64,000 nucleotides of DNA. Source: Paenibacillus nanensis (GTDB lineage Bacteria > Bacillota > Bacilli > Paenibacillales > Paenibacillaceae). Below the pieces are notes generated by a model. That model worked only from the letters and a program-made list of their open reading frames with translations. It was not told the DNA's origin and made no database searches. Positions 1 to 7,173 of the stretch are shown here, piece by piece (positions within the stretch are counted from its first letter, which is position 1; the number at the start of each line of letters is the position of its first letter). The position numbers and the translations under genes were made by a program. Location of the stretch: NCBI RefSeq assembly GCF_003583765.1, contig NZ_QXQA01000003.1:186001-250000 (forward strand), in the 5' to 3' direction.

Positions 1-46
1 AAGGAGAAAGACCAATAAAGATCAATAAAGACGGCTCTCCGGCCGG

Positions 47-72
47 CCCCCTTATTGGACGATAAGGGGGTT
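47..72. terminator. Hairpin, possible terminator of an upstream gene
   Basis: A perfect 9-bp stem (CCCCCTTAT / ATAAGGGGG) closes a 6-nt loop. The following T-tract is weak (TTATTT), so termination is plausible but not certain. The gene it would serve lies left of the window. Confidence 0.45.
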
Positions 73-80
73 ATTTCCGC

Positions 81-110
81 TTGCATCCTTTCGGGCGATC
101 TGCATATAAT
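81..110 (+). promoter_or_regulatory. Sigma-A type promoter of the YhjD-like gene
   Basis: TTGCAT (81-86) and TATAAT (105-110) are separated by 18 nt. The next gene starts about 54 nt downstream. A LexA-like dyad directly abuts the -10 box. Confidence 0.5.
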
Positions 111-111
111 A

Positions 112-125
112 AGAACAGATGTTCT
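112..125. promoter_or_regulatory. LexA/DinR-like operator
   Basis: The dyad AGAACAGATGTTCT has GAAC and GTTC half-sites spaced by 4 nt. It fits the Gram-positive LexA consensus CGAAC-N4-GTTCG except at the outermost bases. It lies just after the -10 box, where a bound repressor would block initiation. Binding is inferred. Confidence 0.45.
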
Positions 126-163
126 GTTTTTGAGCAGGATCGCAAATGGTTGGAGGGGTGGCA

Positions 164-565
164 ATGGCCGCTAACAATGGAGATGGGCACGGCGCGACGG
201 GAACGGCGGCGTCTCCGCCTATACAGACAGAGGATGAGCTTGAGCTGGTGAAGCATTACGTGCTGCTCGGCATCGCCACGCGGGTTCTCGATCATGATAT
301 ACGGGCAATTGCCGCGTCGGGGATGAAGCTGCCTCGCTTCTACGAGTCGCTGCTCCGGGGGATGCAGGACCGGGTGCTGCTCGATCTTGCGGAATTGCGC
401 AGACAGTTTCGGAAGCGCGGCATTAAGGTGTACGAGGAGAGGCGGGAGACGGAAGGTCTTCGCGCGCAATATGTGTGCCGAGGCTACCATCATCAATTTT
501 TTATGCTCTGGGGATTCGTCAAGGCGGAATCCGAGCGGGTGCTGAAGCAATATTTGTCTAGATAA
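164..565 (+). CDS. Conserved hypothetical protein, YhjD-like
   Basis: The product is 133 residues, soluble and mostly helical, with no signal peptide. The C-terminal half (charged helix, then KVYEERRE and a CRGYHHQF-like segment) recalls from memory the small uncharacterised YhjD family of Bacillus. No function is assigned. The ATG at 164 is preferred over an in-frame ATG at 146, because GGAGGGG (152-158) lies 5 nt before the former. It has its own promoter with a LexA-like box, so damage-inducible expression is possible. The family assignment is tentative. Confidence 0.6.
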   Translation: MAANNGDGHGATGTAASPPIQTEDELELVKHYVLLGIATRVLDHDIRAIAASGMKLPRFYESLLRGMQDRVLLDLAELRRQFRKRGIKVYEERRETEGLRAQYVCRGYHHQFFMLWGFVKAESERVLKQYLSR

Positions 566-699
566 TGTCATTTTTGTTCATGGTTTTGTCAAAAAGGCAA
601 AAAACTTTTCCTCTTTGTTCAGTTTAAGGTTGAGAACTTCGGACGATCTTATGTAATATAAGAGGTAGACATTATGATCGCAAAGGGGAGCACGTAGCA

Positions 700-1089
700 A
701 TGCACAAATGGATTATGTTTATCGTCTTCACTGCGGCATCGTTGCTGGGCGTATATTTGCTCACATTCAATCTGCCTGCGAAGCCGGTTGACGAATCTGC
801 AGGGCTGCCGGAAGGCGTATCGCTCATGAAGATTCAAGCCAGAAGCGACTTTACTTTTAATGAAGAGGTATACACGGCTAAAGTAGGCGACAAAGTCATC
901 ATGAAGCTGGAGAATAAGAGCGGCGTACACGGCGTGAAGATCGACGCGCTGAATGTTGACTTAAGCAACGAGAATCCGCAAACGGAGCTGGAATTTACTG
1001 AGCCTGGCGAATACGAAATATATTGTTCCATCCCGTGCGGCCAAGGGCACACGACGATGAAATCGAAGCTGGTCATCGAGGCTGCTTAA
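700..1089 (+). CDS. Membrane-anchored CuA-type cupredoxin (COX2-like domain)
   Basis: This 129-residue protein has one N-terminal membrane segment (about residues 4-25) and then a single cupredoxin domain facing outside. The C-terminus carries CSIPCGQGHTTM, which places two Cys, one His and one Met with exactly the spacing of the CuA site of cytochrome oxidase subunit II (C-x3-C-x3-H-x2-M). An upstream VHGV supplies the other His. No oxidase subunit I or nitrous-oxide reductase gene is near, so it is not an ordinary oxidase operon member. It could be an electron carrier, a copper relay or an accessory subunit. The gene has its own SD (GGGGAG) and ends in a hairpin terminator. Confidence 0.75.
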   Translation: MHKWIMFIVFTAASLLGVYLLTFNLPAKPVDESAGLPEGVSLMKIQARSDFTFNEEVYTAKVGDKVIMKLENKSGVHGVKIDALNVDLSNENPQTELEFTEPGEYEIYCSIPCGQGHTTMKSKLVIEAA

Positions 1090-1104
1090 GCCGGGTATGG
1101 ATGC

Positions 1105-1130
1105 AAAAAGGAGCCGAAAGGCTCCTTTTC
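1105..1130. terminator. Bidirectional terminator
   Basis: GGAGCC-gaaa-GGCTCC is flanked by A5 and T4. It serves the CuA gene on the plus strand and could serve the minus-strand membrane protein gene ending at 1164. Confidence 0.75.
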
Positions 1131-1163
1131 CAATATGAGCGGTTGTTCCCGCCGGATAACGGG

Positions 1164-1427
1164 TTAGGCGCGGCTGCTTCGTCTTCTGCGGTCCCGCGCG
1201 ACAAAGACGTCGGCAATATACCCGATAACGGCCCAGCTGACAATGGTCAGCGCGTACATGAGAAGAACGCTCACTTCATGGATGTCGACGAACATATCGG
1301 CGAACCAGGCAGGGATGCTCAGCATAAAAAACACCATATTGTGCGGATCGTGGCCTGTATAGTTGAAGGCGCAGATGGCGGCTCCGATTAGAGCCGCGAT
1401 TATCGTGAACGTATAGCGCATACGCAA
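1164..1427 (-). CDS. Small two- or three-helix membrane protein, unknown function
   Basis: The 87-residue product is hydrophobic, with segments at about residues 5-22, 30-45 and 52-72 and a basic tail (RDRRRRSSR) probably facing the cytoplasm. No family was recognised. The start is a TTG at 1427, placed about 6 nt after AAGGAG. An ATG two codons later has poorer spacing. It is divergent from the Dabb gene and convergent with the CuA gene. Confidence 0.5.
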   Translation of the reverse strand: MRMRYTFTIIAALIGAAICAFNYTGHDPHNMVFFMLSIPAWFADMFVDIHEVSVLLMYALTIVSWAVIGYIADVFVARDRRRRSSRA

Positions 1428-1534
1428 ATGATCTCCTTTAACTAAAGATTGCCGTCATGCGATTCTATAGGTTATTATGTGACAAAAGGACGAAACTCAT
1501 GCTGTAAGCAGGAAATCGGGGGAGGATGCGAGTT

Positions 1535-1822
1535 ATGATTACACATATCGTATTGTTTAAGCTGAAGGACAACAGCGAAGAGAGCGTTGCTCGAACGGCA
1601 GCCGTGCTTCGCGACATGGAAGGGAAAATCGACGTGCTGAAATCAATCGAGGTGGGGATCGACGTGCTTCATTCGGAGCGCTCGTACGACATCTCGCTAG
1701 TAACGAAATTTGAATCGATGGCCGATCTGGAGGCGTATCAAGTGCATCCTGTACATAAAAAAGTAATCGAGCACATGACGCAGGTGCGCGAAGCTTCCGT
1801 GAGCGTCGATTACGAAAGCTAA
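1535..1822 (+). CDS. Dabb (stress-responsive A/B barrel) family protein
   Basis: This 95-residue cytosolic ferredoxin-like protein opens with ITHIVLFKLK and has a YDISLVTKF strand and a QVHPVHKKV segment, all typical of the Dabb fold. These proteins form dimeric barrels, and most have no known reaction. The start at 1535 is chosen because GGGGGAGG (1518-1525) is 9 nt upstream. The ATG at 1526 directly abuts that SD. It begins a three-gene run with the peptide gene at 1841 and the HepT-fold gene at 1970. Confidence 0.75.
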   Translation: MITHIVLFKLKDNSEESVARTAAVLRDMEGKIDVLKSIEVGIDVLHSERSYDISLVTKFESMADLEAYQVHPVHKKVIEHMTQVREASVSVDYES

Positions 1823-1840
1823 GGAGCAGAATAACGCATT

Positions 1841-1951
1841 ATGGCTGATATGAGAGATGTATATGAAATGATGACTTATTTGCTCGTCATTATTTTTAGC
1901 AGCATCATTATGGTGGCGTGGCTGAAGAGAAAGGCGAAGCGCAAGAAGTAA
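1841..1951 (+). CDS. 36-residue single-span membrane peptide
   Basis: This small ORF lies between the Dabb and HepT-fold genes. It encodes an acidic N-terminus, one hydrophobic helix (about residues 12-28, YLLVIIFSSIIMVAW) and a strongly basic tail (KRKAKRKK), the classic arrangement of a small membrane peptide with a cytoplasmic C-terminus. AAGGAG lies 14 nt upstream of the ATG, which is long. Function unknown. Confidence 0.5.
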   Translation: MADMRDVYEMMTYLLVIIFSSIIMVAWLKRKAKRKK

Positions 1952-1969
1952 CCGAAAGCAGGGAAGCCG

Positions 1970-2389
1970 ATGTATTACGTAAATGTGGAACAAATCGCAG
2001 TCCGATTGGATACGATTCCGGAATTGACGGAGGCGCTCAAAGCGTTAGCATCGGACTGGAAGGGCGAATTGCTGCAAGGGCTTGCTCAAGAGAGGGCGCT
2101 GCATCTTGCAATCGAGACCGTGACCGATGTCGGAAGCTATCTTATTGACGGCTTTATTATGCGGGACGCGAGCAGCTATGAGGATATTGTGGAAATTATC
2201 GGCGGCGAAGGCGTATTTCCGGCAGAGCTGCAGGAATCGCTGACGGAGCTGGTGAAGCTGCGCAAGCCAATCGTACAGGACTATTACGCCTGGCAGCGCG
2301 CCGAGCTCCATCCGCTTACCGTGAAGCTGACGGAGCTGCTGCCGGCATTTAAGTCGGCTGTGGAAAGCTATTTGAAGCGGGAGCTATAG
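1970..2389 (+). CDS. DUF86/HepT-fold protein, YutE-like
   Basis: The 139-residue all-helical product fits the DUF86 family (HepT-like, Bacillus YutE). Active HepT toxins carry an R-x4-H-x-Y RNase motif in the last helices. Here the same place reads RKPIVQDY, so the expected His is Gln. No MntA-like nucleotidyltransferase partner is next to it. It is therefore probably a housekeeping paralogue rather than a toxin. It follows the small membrane peptide gene and ends in a strong terminator. Confidence 0.7.
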   Translation: MYYVNVEQIAVRLDTIPELTEALKALASDWKGELLQGLAQERALHLAIETVTDVGSYLIDGFIMRDASSYEDIVEIIGGEGVFPAELQESLTELVKLRKPIVQDYYAWQRAELHPLTVKLTELLPAFKSAVESYLKREL

Positions 2390-2410
2390 GCATGATCAGG
2401 AAATAACGGT

Positions 2411-2444
2411 GAAGTCCGCATGAAGGTGCGGGCTTCTTTTTTTT
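2411..2444 (+). terminator. Rho-independent terminator
   Basis: A GAAGTCCGCA / TGCGGGCTTC stem with a 6-nt loop runs into an 8-T tract. It ends the Dabb to DUF86 transcript. Confidence 0.85.
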
Positions 2445-2457
2445 CGAAGCCGCGATG

Positions 2458-2486
2458 TGTCAAGTCAAGCCCATGCTGCTTATACT
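2458..2486 (+). promoter_or_regulatory. Possible promoter for ytxG-ytxH
   Basis: TATACT (2481-2486) is preceded at 17 nt by TGTCAA, a weak -35. In Bacillus the homologous genes are stress controlled, but I see no clear sigma-B box here. Confidence 0.3.
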
Positions 2487-2561
2487 GTCATTACGAAATA
2501 GGCATTCGTCTAGATCGGCGGGAGAAGGCTCCCGGCGTTACTCGGATAGGAGGCGTTTGGT

Positions 2562-3005
2562 ATGGCGGAATGGAGCGCGGTTATCGCCGCCGCCGCATTT
2601 ATTGTGCTGGCGGCGGGGATATTGATCGGTCTGCGCAGCTTCATCCTTCGGCTGGAGCGCGCGCAAGCGTCCCTCGAGGCGGTTCAAGCGGATATTCATA
2701 AGCTGTCGACGGAGACGGTCTCCGTATTGCAGCCGCTCGAGGAGACAATCCGCAGCGTCCAGCGGGGACTTGATGCTGCCGATGGGATGGTTCAAGCTGT
2801 CCGTCATATAAGCGGTACGGTAGAGCGCACCACATCAGCGGTTGAACGGACGGCCGCGGCGTTATCGGCTTCGGCAGTCAAGCACGCGGAACGGCTTGCC
2901 GGAAGCAAACAGCTTGATGAAGCGGCGCAGTGGGCGGAGCTTGGCCTCACCGCGTGGCAGCTCTGGCAATCGCGGCGAAGCGGCAGACCGGATCATGAAG
3001 GTTGA
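2562..3005 (+). CDS. ytxG: DUF948 family membrane-anchored protein, YtxG-like
   Basis: A single N-terminal transmembrane helix (residues 6-25, rich in Ala, Ile and Val) is followed by a long heptad-like helical region (about 30-115) and a short C-terminus. This is the DUF948/YtxG pattern. Its Bacillus homologue is encoded in a stress-induced ytxGHJ operon. Here the YtxH-like gene follows directly, which supports the assignment. SD AGGAGG precedes the ATG. Molecular function is unknown. Confidence 0.7.
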   Translation: MAEWSAVIAAAAFIVLAAGILIGLRSFILRLERAQASLEAVQADIHKLSTETVSVLQPLEETIRSVQRGLDAADGMVQAVRHISGTVERTTSAVERTAAALSASAVKHAERLAGSKQLDEAAQWAELGLTAWQLWQSRRSGRPDHEG

Positions 3006-3082
3006 CGCGTTAATCCGCCCCAAACGGCTGTATCAACGGGTAAAGACGAAGGGTAACCTATAAGCTGAAAGGAGCGAGAGGA

Positions 3083-3472
3083 ATGGCACTACGCAAAGAT
3101 ACAAAAGGATTTCTGCTGGGAGCGCTGGCAGGCGGCGTAATCGGTTCGATCACAGCGCTGCTGTTTGCGCCAAAAGCAGGCAAGGAGCTGCGCCAGGATA
3201 TTGCGACGGGAGCTCAAAAGGTTGGGGATACGACGATTAAAGCAGCCGGCAAGGTAGGCGAAGCAACAGGACGCATCGCGAAGGAAATCGGCGGGCAAGC
3301 GACACATATCGCAAGTCTTGGCAAGCAAGCCGCGGGCAACGTGGTAAGCAGCGTAAAAGGATTTAGAAAAAGCTCGGATACGGCTGCGGTTGCTTTTATT
3401 TCAGGAACGGCAGCCAAGGAAACGGATGACGCCAAGCAAGAAGCGGAAGCCGAGATAAAAATAGAGGCGTAA
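3083..3472 (+). CDS. ytxH: YtxH-domain protein
   Basis: The N-terminus carries the family hallmark: a Gly-rich hydrophobic helix (GFLLGALAGGVIGSITALL) followed by FAPKAGKELR. The rest is an Ala/Lys-rich amphipathic helix ending in an acidic tail, and the protein is 129 residues long. YtxH proteins are stress or general-envelope proteins of unknown activity, partnered with YtxG. SD AAAGGAG. A terminator follows at 3518. Confidence 0.8.
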   Translation: MALRKDTKGFLLGALAGGVIGSITALLFAPKAGKELRQDIATGAQKVGDTTIKAAGKVGEATGRIAKEIGGQATHIASLGKQAAGNVVSSVKGFRKSSDTAAVAFISGTAAKETDDAKQEAEAEIKIEA

Positions 3473-3517
3473 TCCATCCGTGAAGCTACTCGCCGGATGC
3501 GGCGGATGTAACGGATG

Positions 3518-3546
3518 AGCCAGCGCGGATCTTGGCGCTGGCTTTT
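3518..3546 (+). terminator. Rho-independent terminator after ytxH
   Basis: AGCCAGCGC / GCGCTGGCT is a perfect 9-bp stem with an 8-nt loop, followed by TTTT. Confidence 0.75.
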
Positions 3547-3680
3547 CGCGCGGGCAAGGCTCGTCCTTGAACCTTGTCCGCTTTTGCGATAAGATGAAGG
3601 TACGTTTTCGATGCTGTATTCATATGCTATTTTGTCTCGGAGTCGAATTCATACATCATGTTTAAGAAAGCGGTGTGTTT

Positions 3681-4490
3681 GTGCAGCAACCGATAGCGAT
3701 CTTAGATTCCGGCGTAGGCGGTCTTACGGTAGTAAAGGAAGTAATGCGCCAATTGCCGCGTGAAAAAATTGTCTATTTCGGAGATACGGCGCGTACCCCG
3801 TATGGTCCGAGAACGCCCGAAGAGGTTGTTCGTTTCACGAGAGAAATCGTTGACTATTTGATACAATTCCATCCTAAAATGATTGTCATCGCATGCAATA
3901 CCGCAACGGCCGTCGCGCTCGCCGACATCCGTTCCCGCGTGGCCATTCCTGTCGTCGGCGTCATTAATCCGGGCGCTAGAGCCGCCATCGGAAAGACGAT
4001 GACCGGCTGCATCGGCGTCATCGGAACGGAAGGCACGATCAGAAGCGGGGCGTATGAACAAGCGCTTCGCGAGCTGTCGCCTCATGTGCAGGTCGTTAGC
4101 GAAGCTTGTCCGAAGTTCGTTACGCTGGTGGAGCAGGGCAATTTCCGGTCCTTTGAAACGTACAACGTCGTGCGCGAGTCTATCGAGCATATGCGCACGT
4201 ATCCCATCGACTGCCTCATTTTGGGCTGTACGCATTATCCGTTCCTCTCAGACGCGATATCGGAAGTGATGGGCAGCGATGTGAATCTGATCAGCTCTGC
4301 AGAAGAGACGGCTCGTGAGATCAGTACCATTCTGCACGACAAGCGAAAGCTGGCGCGGAACGATCAAATTCCGGTTCACCAGTTTTTTTGCAGCGGAGAG
4401 CCGCGTATGTTCAAGAGCATCGCTCAGCAGTGGCTGGGAGAGCAGATCGATTTGACGCCGGTTGTATGGCAGGTGCCTCATATTAGTTAA
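3681..4490 (+). CDS. racE: Glutamate racemase
   Basis: The enzyme interconverts L- and D-glutamate to supply D-Glu for peptidoglycan. Seen in the sequence: AILDSGVGG near the N-terminus, YFGDTARTPYG, the first catalytic Cys in ACNTAT (about residue 72) and the second in LGCTHYP (about 183). The 269-residue length is normal for MurI/RacE. Two in-frame GTG codons (3675, 3681) could start it. The second gives the usual MQQPIAIL and sits 10 nt after AGAAAG, but the SD is weak either way. It is monocistronic, ending in a hairpin at 4514. Confidence 0.93.
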   Translation: MQQPIAILDSGVGGLTVVKEVMRQLPREKIVYFGDTARTPYGPRTPEEVVRFTREIVDYLIQFHPKMIVIACNTATAVALADIRSRVAIPVVGVINPGARAAIGKTMTGCIGVIGTEGTIRSGAYEQALRELSPHVQVVSEACPKFVTLVEQGNFRSFETYNVVRESIEHMRTYPIDCLILGCTHYPFLSDAISEVMGSDVNLISSAEETAREISTILHDKRKLARNDQIPVHQFFCSGEPRMFKSIAQQWLGEQIDLTPVVWQVPHIS

Positions 4491-4513
4491 ACCGTTAATA
4501 ACCCGGTAATGCC

Positions 4514-4544
4514 GACAGCCGTCCCGTAAGGGGCGGTTGTTTTT
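4514..4544 (+). terminator. Rho-independent terminator after racE
   Basis: ACAGCCGTCCC-gtaa-GGGGCGGTTGT forms a hairpin with one mismatch, followed by a T5 run. Confidence 0.75.
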
Positions 4545-4631
4545 CATCCGTTTTTGCCATATAAAACATGCCCTCTTCCGCATAGGATAAGGAATCACAG
4601 TCTTATCGGGAAGAGGAGGGCGAAGGCAAGC

Positions 4632-5510
4632 ATGGACAACGGCTACCGTTATACGGATATGATTGAGGAATGCAGGACACTCGTGTCAGCTTTTCCGTTT
4701 GTGGAGGCTCACCGAATTGGCTGGAGCGTGCTCGGAAGACCGCTTATCGCGCTGCGGTGCGGCTGCGGGCCAAAGCGCATTCATATGAATGCCTCCTTCC
4801 ATGCCAACGAATGGATTACCTCCGCGCTTTTGATGCGGTTTGTGTCGGAGTTATCGGAGAGCTACCGTTCGGGCAAAAAGCTCGGCGGCCAAGATGTATC
4901 CGGCTTGTGCAGGGAGACGACGCTGTGGGCGGTGCCTATGGTTAACCCGGACGGGGCGGAGCTTGTGCAATGCGGCCTCTGCGAGTCGCATCCGCTTTAC
5001 CGCGAGCTCCTTGCCTGGAACGGGGGTATAACCGATTTCAGCGGCTGGAAGGCGAACATTCGCGGTGTCGATTTAAATGATCAATATCCTGCCTTCTGGG
5101 AGGAAGAATGCAAACGCCGCGGCGTTAACGGACCCGGGCCGCGCGATTACCCCGGGCCTTATCCGCTCAGCGAGCCGGAGGCGGCCGCGCTTGCCATGTT
5201 CACCGAGAGGCTAGACTTCCACGCTGTTGTGGCGCTGCATACGCAGGGCCGTGAAATCTATTGGAACTACAGAGATTTTGAGCCGCCGAACGCGGAACTG
5301 CTGGCGCGCAAGCTCGGCTCGGTTAGCGGCTATAAGCCGGTTAAACTGAGCGGGAGCGACGCCGGCTATAAAGACTGGTTCATTTACCGGTACCGCCGTC
5401 CGGGCTTTACGGTCGAAGCCGGCTATGGAGAAAATCCGCTTCCTCCGCGGTCATTCGACTCGATCTACGCCGAGCTACGCCCTTTGCTGCTGGAATCGCT
5501 TCGTCTATAG
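4632..5510 (+). CDS. M14-family zinc carboxypeptidase / gamma-D-glutamyl-diamino acid peptidase-like
   Basis: The fold and zinc ligands of M14 peptidases are visible: H57-x2-E60 in SFHANEW, the third ligand H203 in ALHTQGREIYW, and the catalytic Glu262 in FTVEAGYGENP. The GVDLNDQYP segment matches the substrate-binding NR/DLN region. The HTQGREIYW and ENPLPP signatures resemble endopeptidase I of Bacillus, which cuts gamma-D-Glu-diaminopimelate bonds in peptide stems. No signal peptide is present, so it probably recycles cell-wall peptides in the cytosol or acts in sporulation. The start at 4632 is chosen over an earlier in-frame ATG for its AGGAGG/GAAGG context. Confidence 0.85.
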   Translation: MDNGYRYTDMIEECRTLVSAFPFVEAHRIGWSVLGRPLIALRCGCGPKRIHMNASFHANEWITSALLMRFVSELSESYRSGKKLGGQDVSGLCRETTLWAVPMVNPDGAELVQCGLCESHPLYRELLAWNGGITDFSGWKANIRGVDLNDQYPAFWEEECKRRGVNGPGPRDYPGPYPLSEPEAAALAMFTERLDFHAVVALHTQGREIYWNYRDFEPPNAELLARKLGSVSGYKPVKLSGSDAGYKDWFIYRYRRPGFTVEAGYGENPLPPRSFDSIYAELRPLLLESLRL

Positions 5511-5526
5511 AACTTCTCCCGCCAGC

Positions 5527-5561
5527 GGATCGCTCCGGCTCTATAAGCGCCTGAGCGATCC
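5527..5561. repeat. Inverted repeat downstream of the M14 gene
   Basis: GGATCGCTC and GAGCGATCC are separated by 17 nt. There is no T-run, so it is only a weak terminator candidate. Confidence 0.35.
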
Positions 5562-5647
5562 ATTATCCGCCTCGACCCCCGGCCAGTAGGTGTACGCGGC
5601 TTGCTGTGCTATACTAAGCTGAAACGAGGCTATAGGAGGGGTTCGGC

Positions 5648-5881
5648 ATGCGCAAGCTGCTGTCGCTCAGGCATTGGCGAAACACGTTTTCGCTCATATT
5701 CCGAATATTGAAGGCGAGACATGTTCGGATTTCAGACAAGCTTTTATTCCTCGTACCGGTCCTCGTCTATTGGGTAATGCCAGACGCGCTTCCGTTTCTT
5801 CCGATTGACGATATTGCCGTCACGATGATTATTGCGGAATGGTTTGCTCGGAGGATGGGGAGGAAGTATAATATAGGGTGA
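5648..5881 (+). CDS. DUF1232-like small membrane protein
   Basis: The product has 77 residues, a basic amphipathic N-terminus and then a hydrophobic hairpin that contains MPDALPFLPIDDIAV. This matches the D-x-IPD-x-IP...DD motif of DUF1232 (YkvA-like) proteins of unknown function. The strong SD AGGAGGGG fixes the ATG. The IscA-like gene follows 43 nt later on the same strand. Confidence 0.7.
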   Translation: MRKLLSLRHWRNTFSLIFRILKARHVRISDKLLFLVPVLVYWVMPDALPFLPIDDIAVTMIIAEWFARRMGRKYNIG

Positions 5882-5924
5882 GACTTTTGCCGGAAGGGCA
5901 AGCACGAAGGAGCTGCAAACGATC

Positions 5925-6227
5925 ATGAAGTGCAAAATTTCCCGCAACGCGGCGAAAATGATAAAGCTGGAGCTGGACAAACCGGAGAACGAAGGCAAGC
6001 TGCTGCGCGTTTACGTAACGCATGCGCATGGCGATCATGCCCATTACGGAATGGGGATCGATACGCCGACGGACAAGGACGTTGTCGTATCGACGGACAA
6101 GGATATCGACGTTATTTTGGAGAAGGATAACGAATTTCTCGACGGCGTGCGCATCGACTATTTCTATTTGCCGGAAGAAGGATTTGCGGTGACGAATCCG
6201 TCCAAAGGGAATCACGGAGACCATTAA
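5925..6227 (+). CDS. HesB/IscA-fold (Fe-S biosynthesis family) protein without the ligand cysteines
   Basis: This 100-residue protein begins with MKCKISRNAAKMIKLEL, typical of the A-type Fe-S carrier fold. The only Cys is residue 3. The three Cys that bind clusters in IscA/SufA are absent, and the central segment is His-rich (THAHGDHAHYGMG). It therefore belongs to the divergent Bacillus group of HesB-like proteins whose role is unknown. Its stop overlaps the start of the DUF1450 gene (TAATG), so the two are translationally coupled. Confidence 0.7.
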   Translation: MKCKISRNAAKMIKLELDKPENEGKLLRVYVTHAHGDHAHYGMGIDTPTDKDVVVSTDKDIDVILEKDNEFLDGVRIDYFYLPEEGFAVTNPSKGNHGDH

Positions 6228-6457
6228 TGGCTAGGAATGATATAAAAGTGTGCGAGCAATGCAAGCACATGCGGATGAAGACGGCGGTCGCCAAGCTGCA
6301 GAAGCTGGCGCCTGACGCCGACATTAGCACAGTGAACTGCAAATCGTATTGCGGTCCTTGCGCGCGGTATGCTTTCGTGTTCATTAACGGCCGGTATGTG
6401 AAGGGCGCTTCCGAAGACGAAGCCATCGAGAAAGCGATGGCTTATTTGAAGAAATAA
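6227..6457 (+). CDS. DUF1450 (YuzB-like) four-cysteine protein
   Basis: The product is 76 residues with CEQCKH near the N-terminus and NCKSYCGPCARYAFVFING in the middle, the DUF1450 signature (CxxC plus YCGPC). The fold is thioredoxin-like and may bind metal or an Fe-S cluster. The function is not established. The ATG overlaps the preceding stop codon, with CGGAGA as SD. Coupling to an IscA-fold gene suggests a joint role in metal or cluster handling, which is inference. Confidence 0.8.
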   Translation: MARNDIKVCEQCKHMRMKTAVAKLQKLAPDADISTVNCKSYCGPCARYAFVFINGRYVKGASEDEAIEKAMAYLKK

Positions 6458-6494
6458 TGCAGATCCCATTATGCGAATAAAAACATTCAACGAC

Positions 6495-6526
6495 GAACCC
6501 AACAACGAGACCGTGTTGGGTTTTTT
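6495..6526 (+). terminator. Rho-independent terminator
   Basis: ACCCAACA / TGTTGGGT with a 9-nt loop is followed by six T. It ends the IscA-like/DUF1450 transcript. Confidence 0.85.
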
Positions 6527-6549
6527 GTATCGGCGGAAAGGGGCAGGCG

Positions 6550-7173
6550 ATGGACATAACGACGCCGCAGCTGCTGTATCACGGCACAACCAGCAGCACA
6601 GTGGACAGCTTCCGGCAAGCGCTGCTGCAATCTAACTATTGGCGGCCGGGCAAAGATTTCGGAGAAGGCTTCTACACGACGATTTCGATCGCGCAGGCAA
6701 GGCGGTGGGCGCATAAAACGGCGAAGGAAAGCTGGGACGGCGGCAAGCCCTGCGTGCTGGTCGTCGAGCTGAGCAGTCTGCCGGACGATGTGGAGCCGCT
6801 GCTGTTCCTGTCCGACTCGCCTGCATGGGCTTCCTTCGTGTACGCGCACCGCAAGGCGGATATGAAGGGACAGGACCCTTGCCGGAAGCATCCGGACATC
6901 ATTATCGGACCGATGGCGGACAATGACACTGGCAAAATTGTACATAAAGGAGTACAATTAAAGAAGGATGAAAACTGGTTCTACGAACAAATTACGCGTA
7001 ATGAAAAGGGAAGAAAGCTTGATGCCCTGAAGCTCGGCAACCAGGTGGTGTTCGCATCGGAGCGCTGGGAGCCGCATCTTACGCTGGTCGGGTATCATAT
7101 TTATGCGGGAGGAAGGTGGATGTATGGCGACGTCAGGAATGCGGGTGACGAGGGTGAGATTAAGCTCCTATGA
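6550..7173 (+). CDS. DUF3990 protein, ADP-ribosyltransferase-like
   Basis: The 207-residue product opens with LLYHGTTSSTVDSF, continues with DFGEGFYTTISIAQARRWA, and keeps IIIGPMADND in the middle. These are the DUF3990 signatures. From memory the family sits in the ADP-ribosyltransferase superfamily, with the His of YHGT and the aromatic of GFYTT as NAD-site residues. Activity is inferred. The gene overlaps the next one by 50 nt in another frame, which suggests a coupled pair such as toxin and antitoxin. It follows a strong terminator, so it has its own transcript. Confidence 0.75.
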   Translation: MDITTPQLLYHGTTSSTVDSFRQALLQSNYWRPGKDFGEGFYTTISIAQARRWAHKTAKESWDGGKPCVLVVELSSLPDDVEPLLFLSDSPAWASFVYAHRKADMKGQDPCRKHPDIIIGPMADNDTGKIVHKGVQLKKDENWFYEQITRNEKGRKLDALKLGNQVVFASERWEPHLTLVGYHIYAGGRWMYGDVRNAGDEGEIKLL

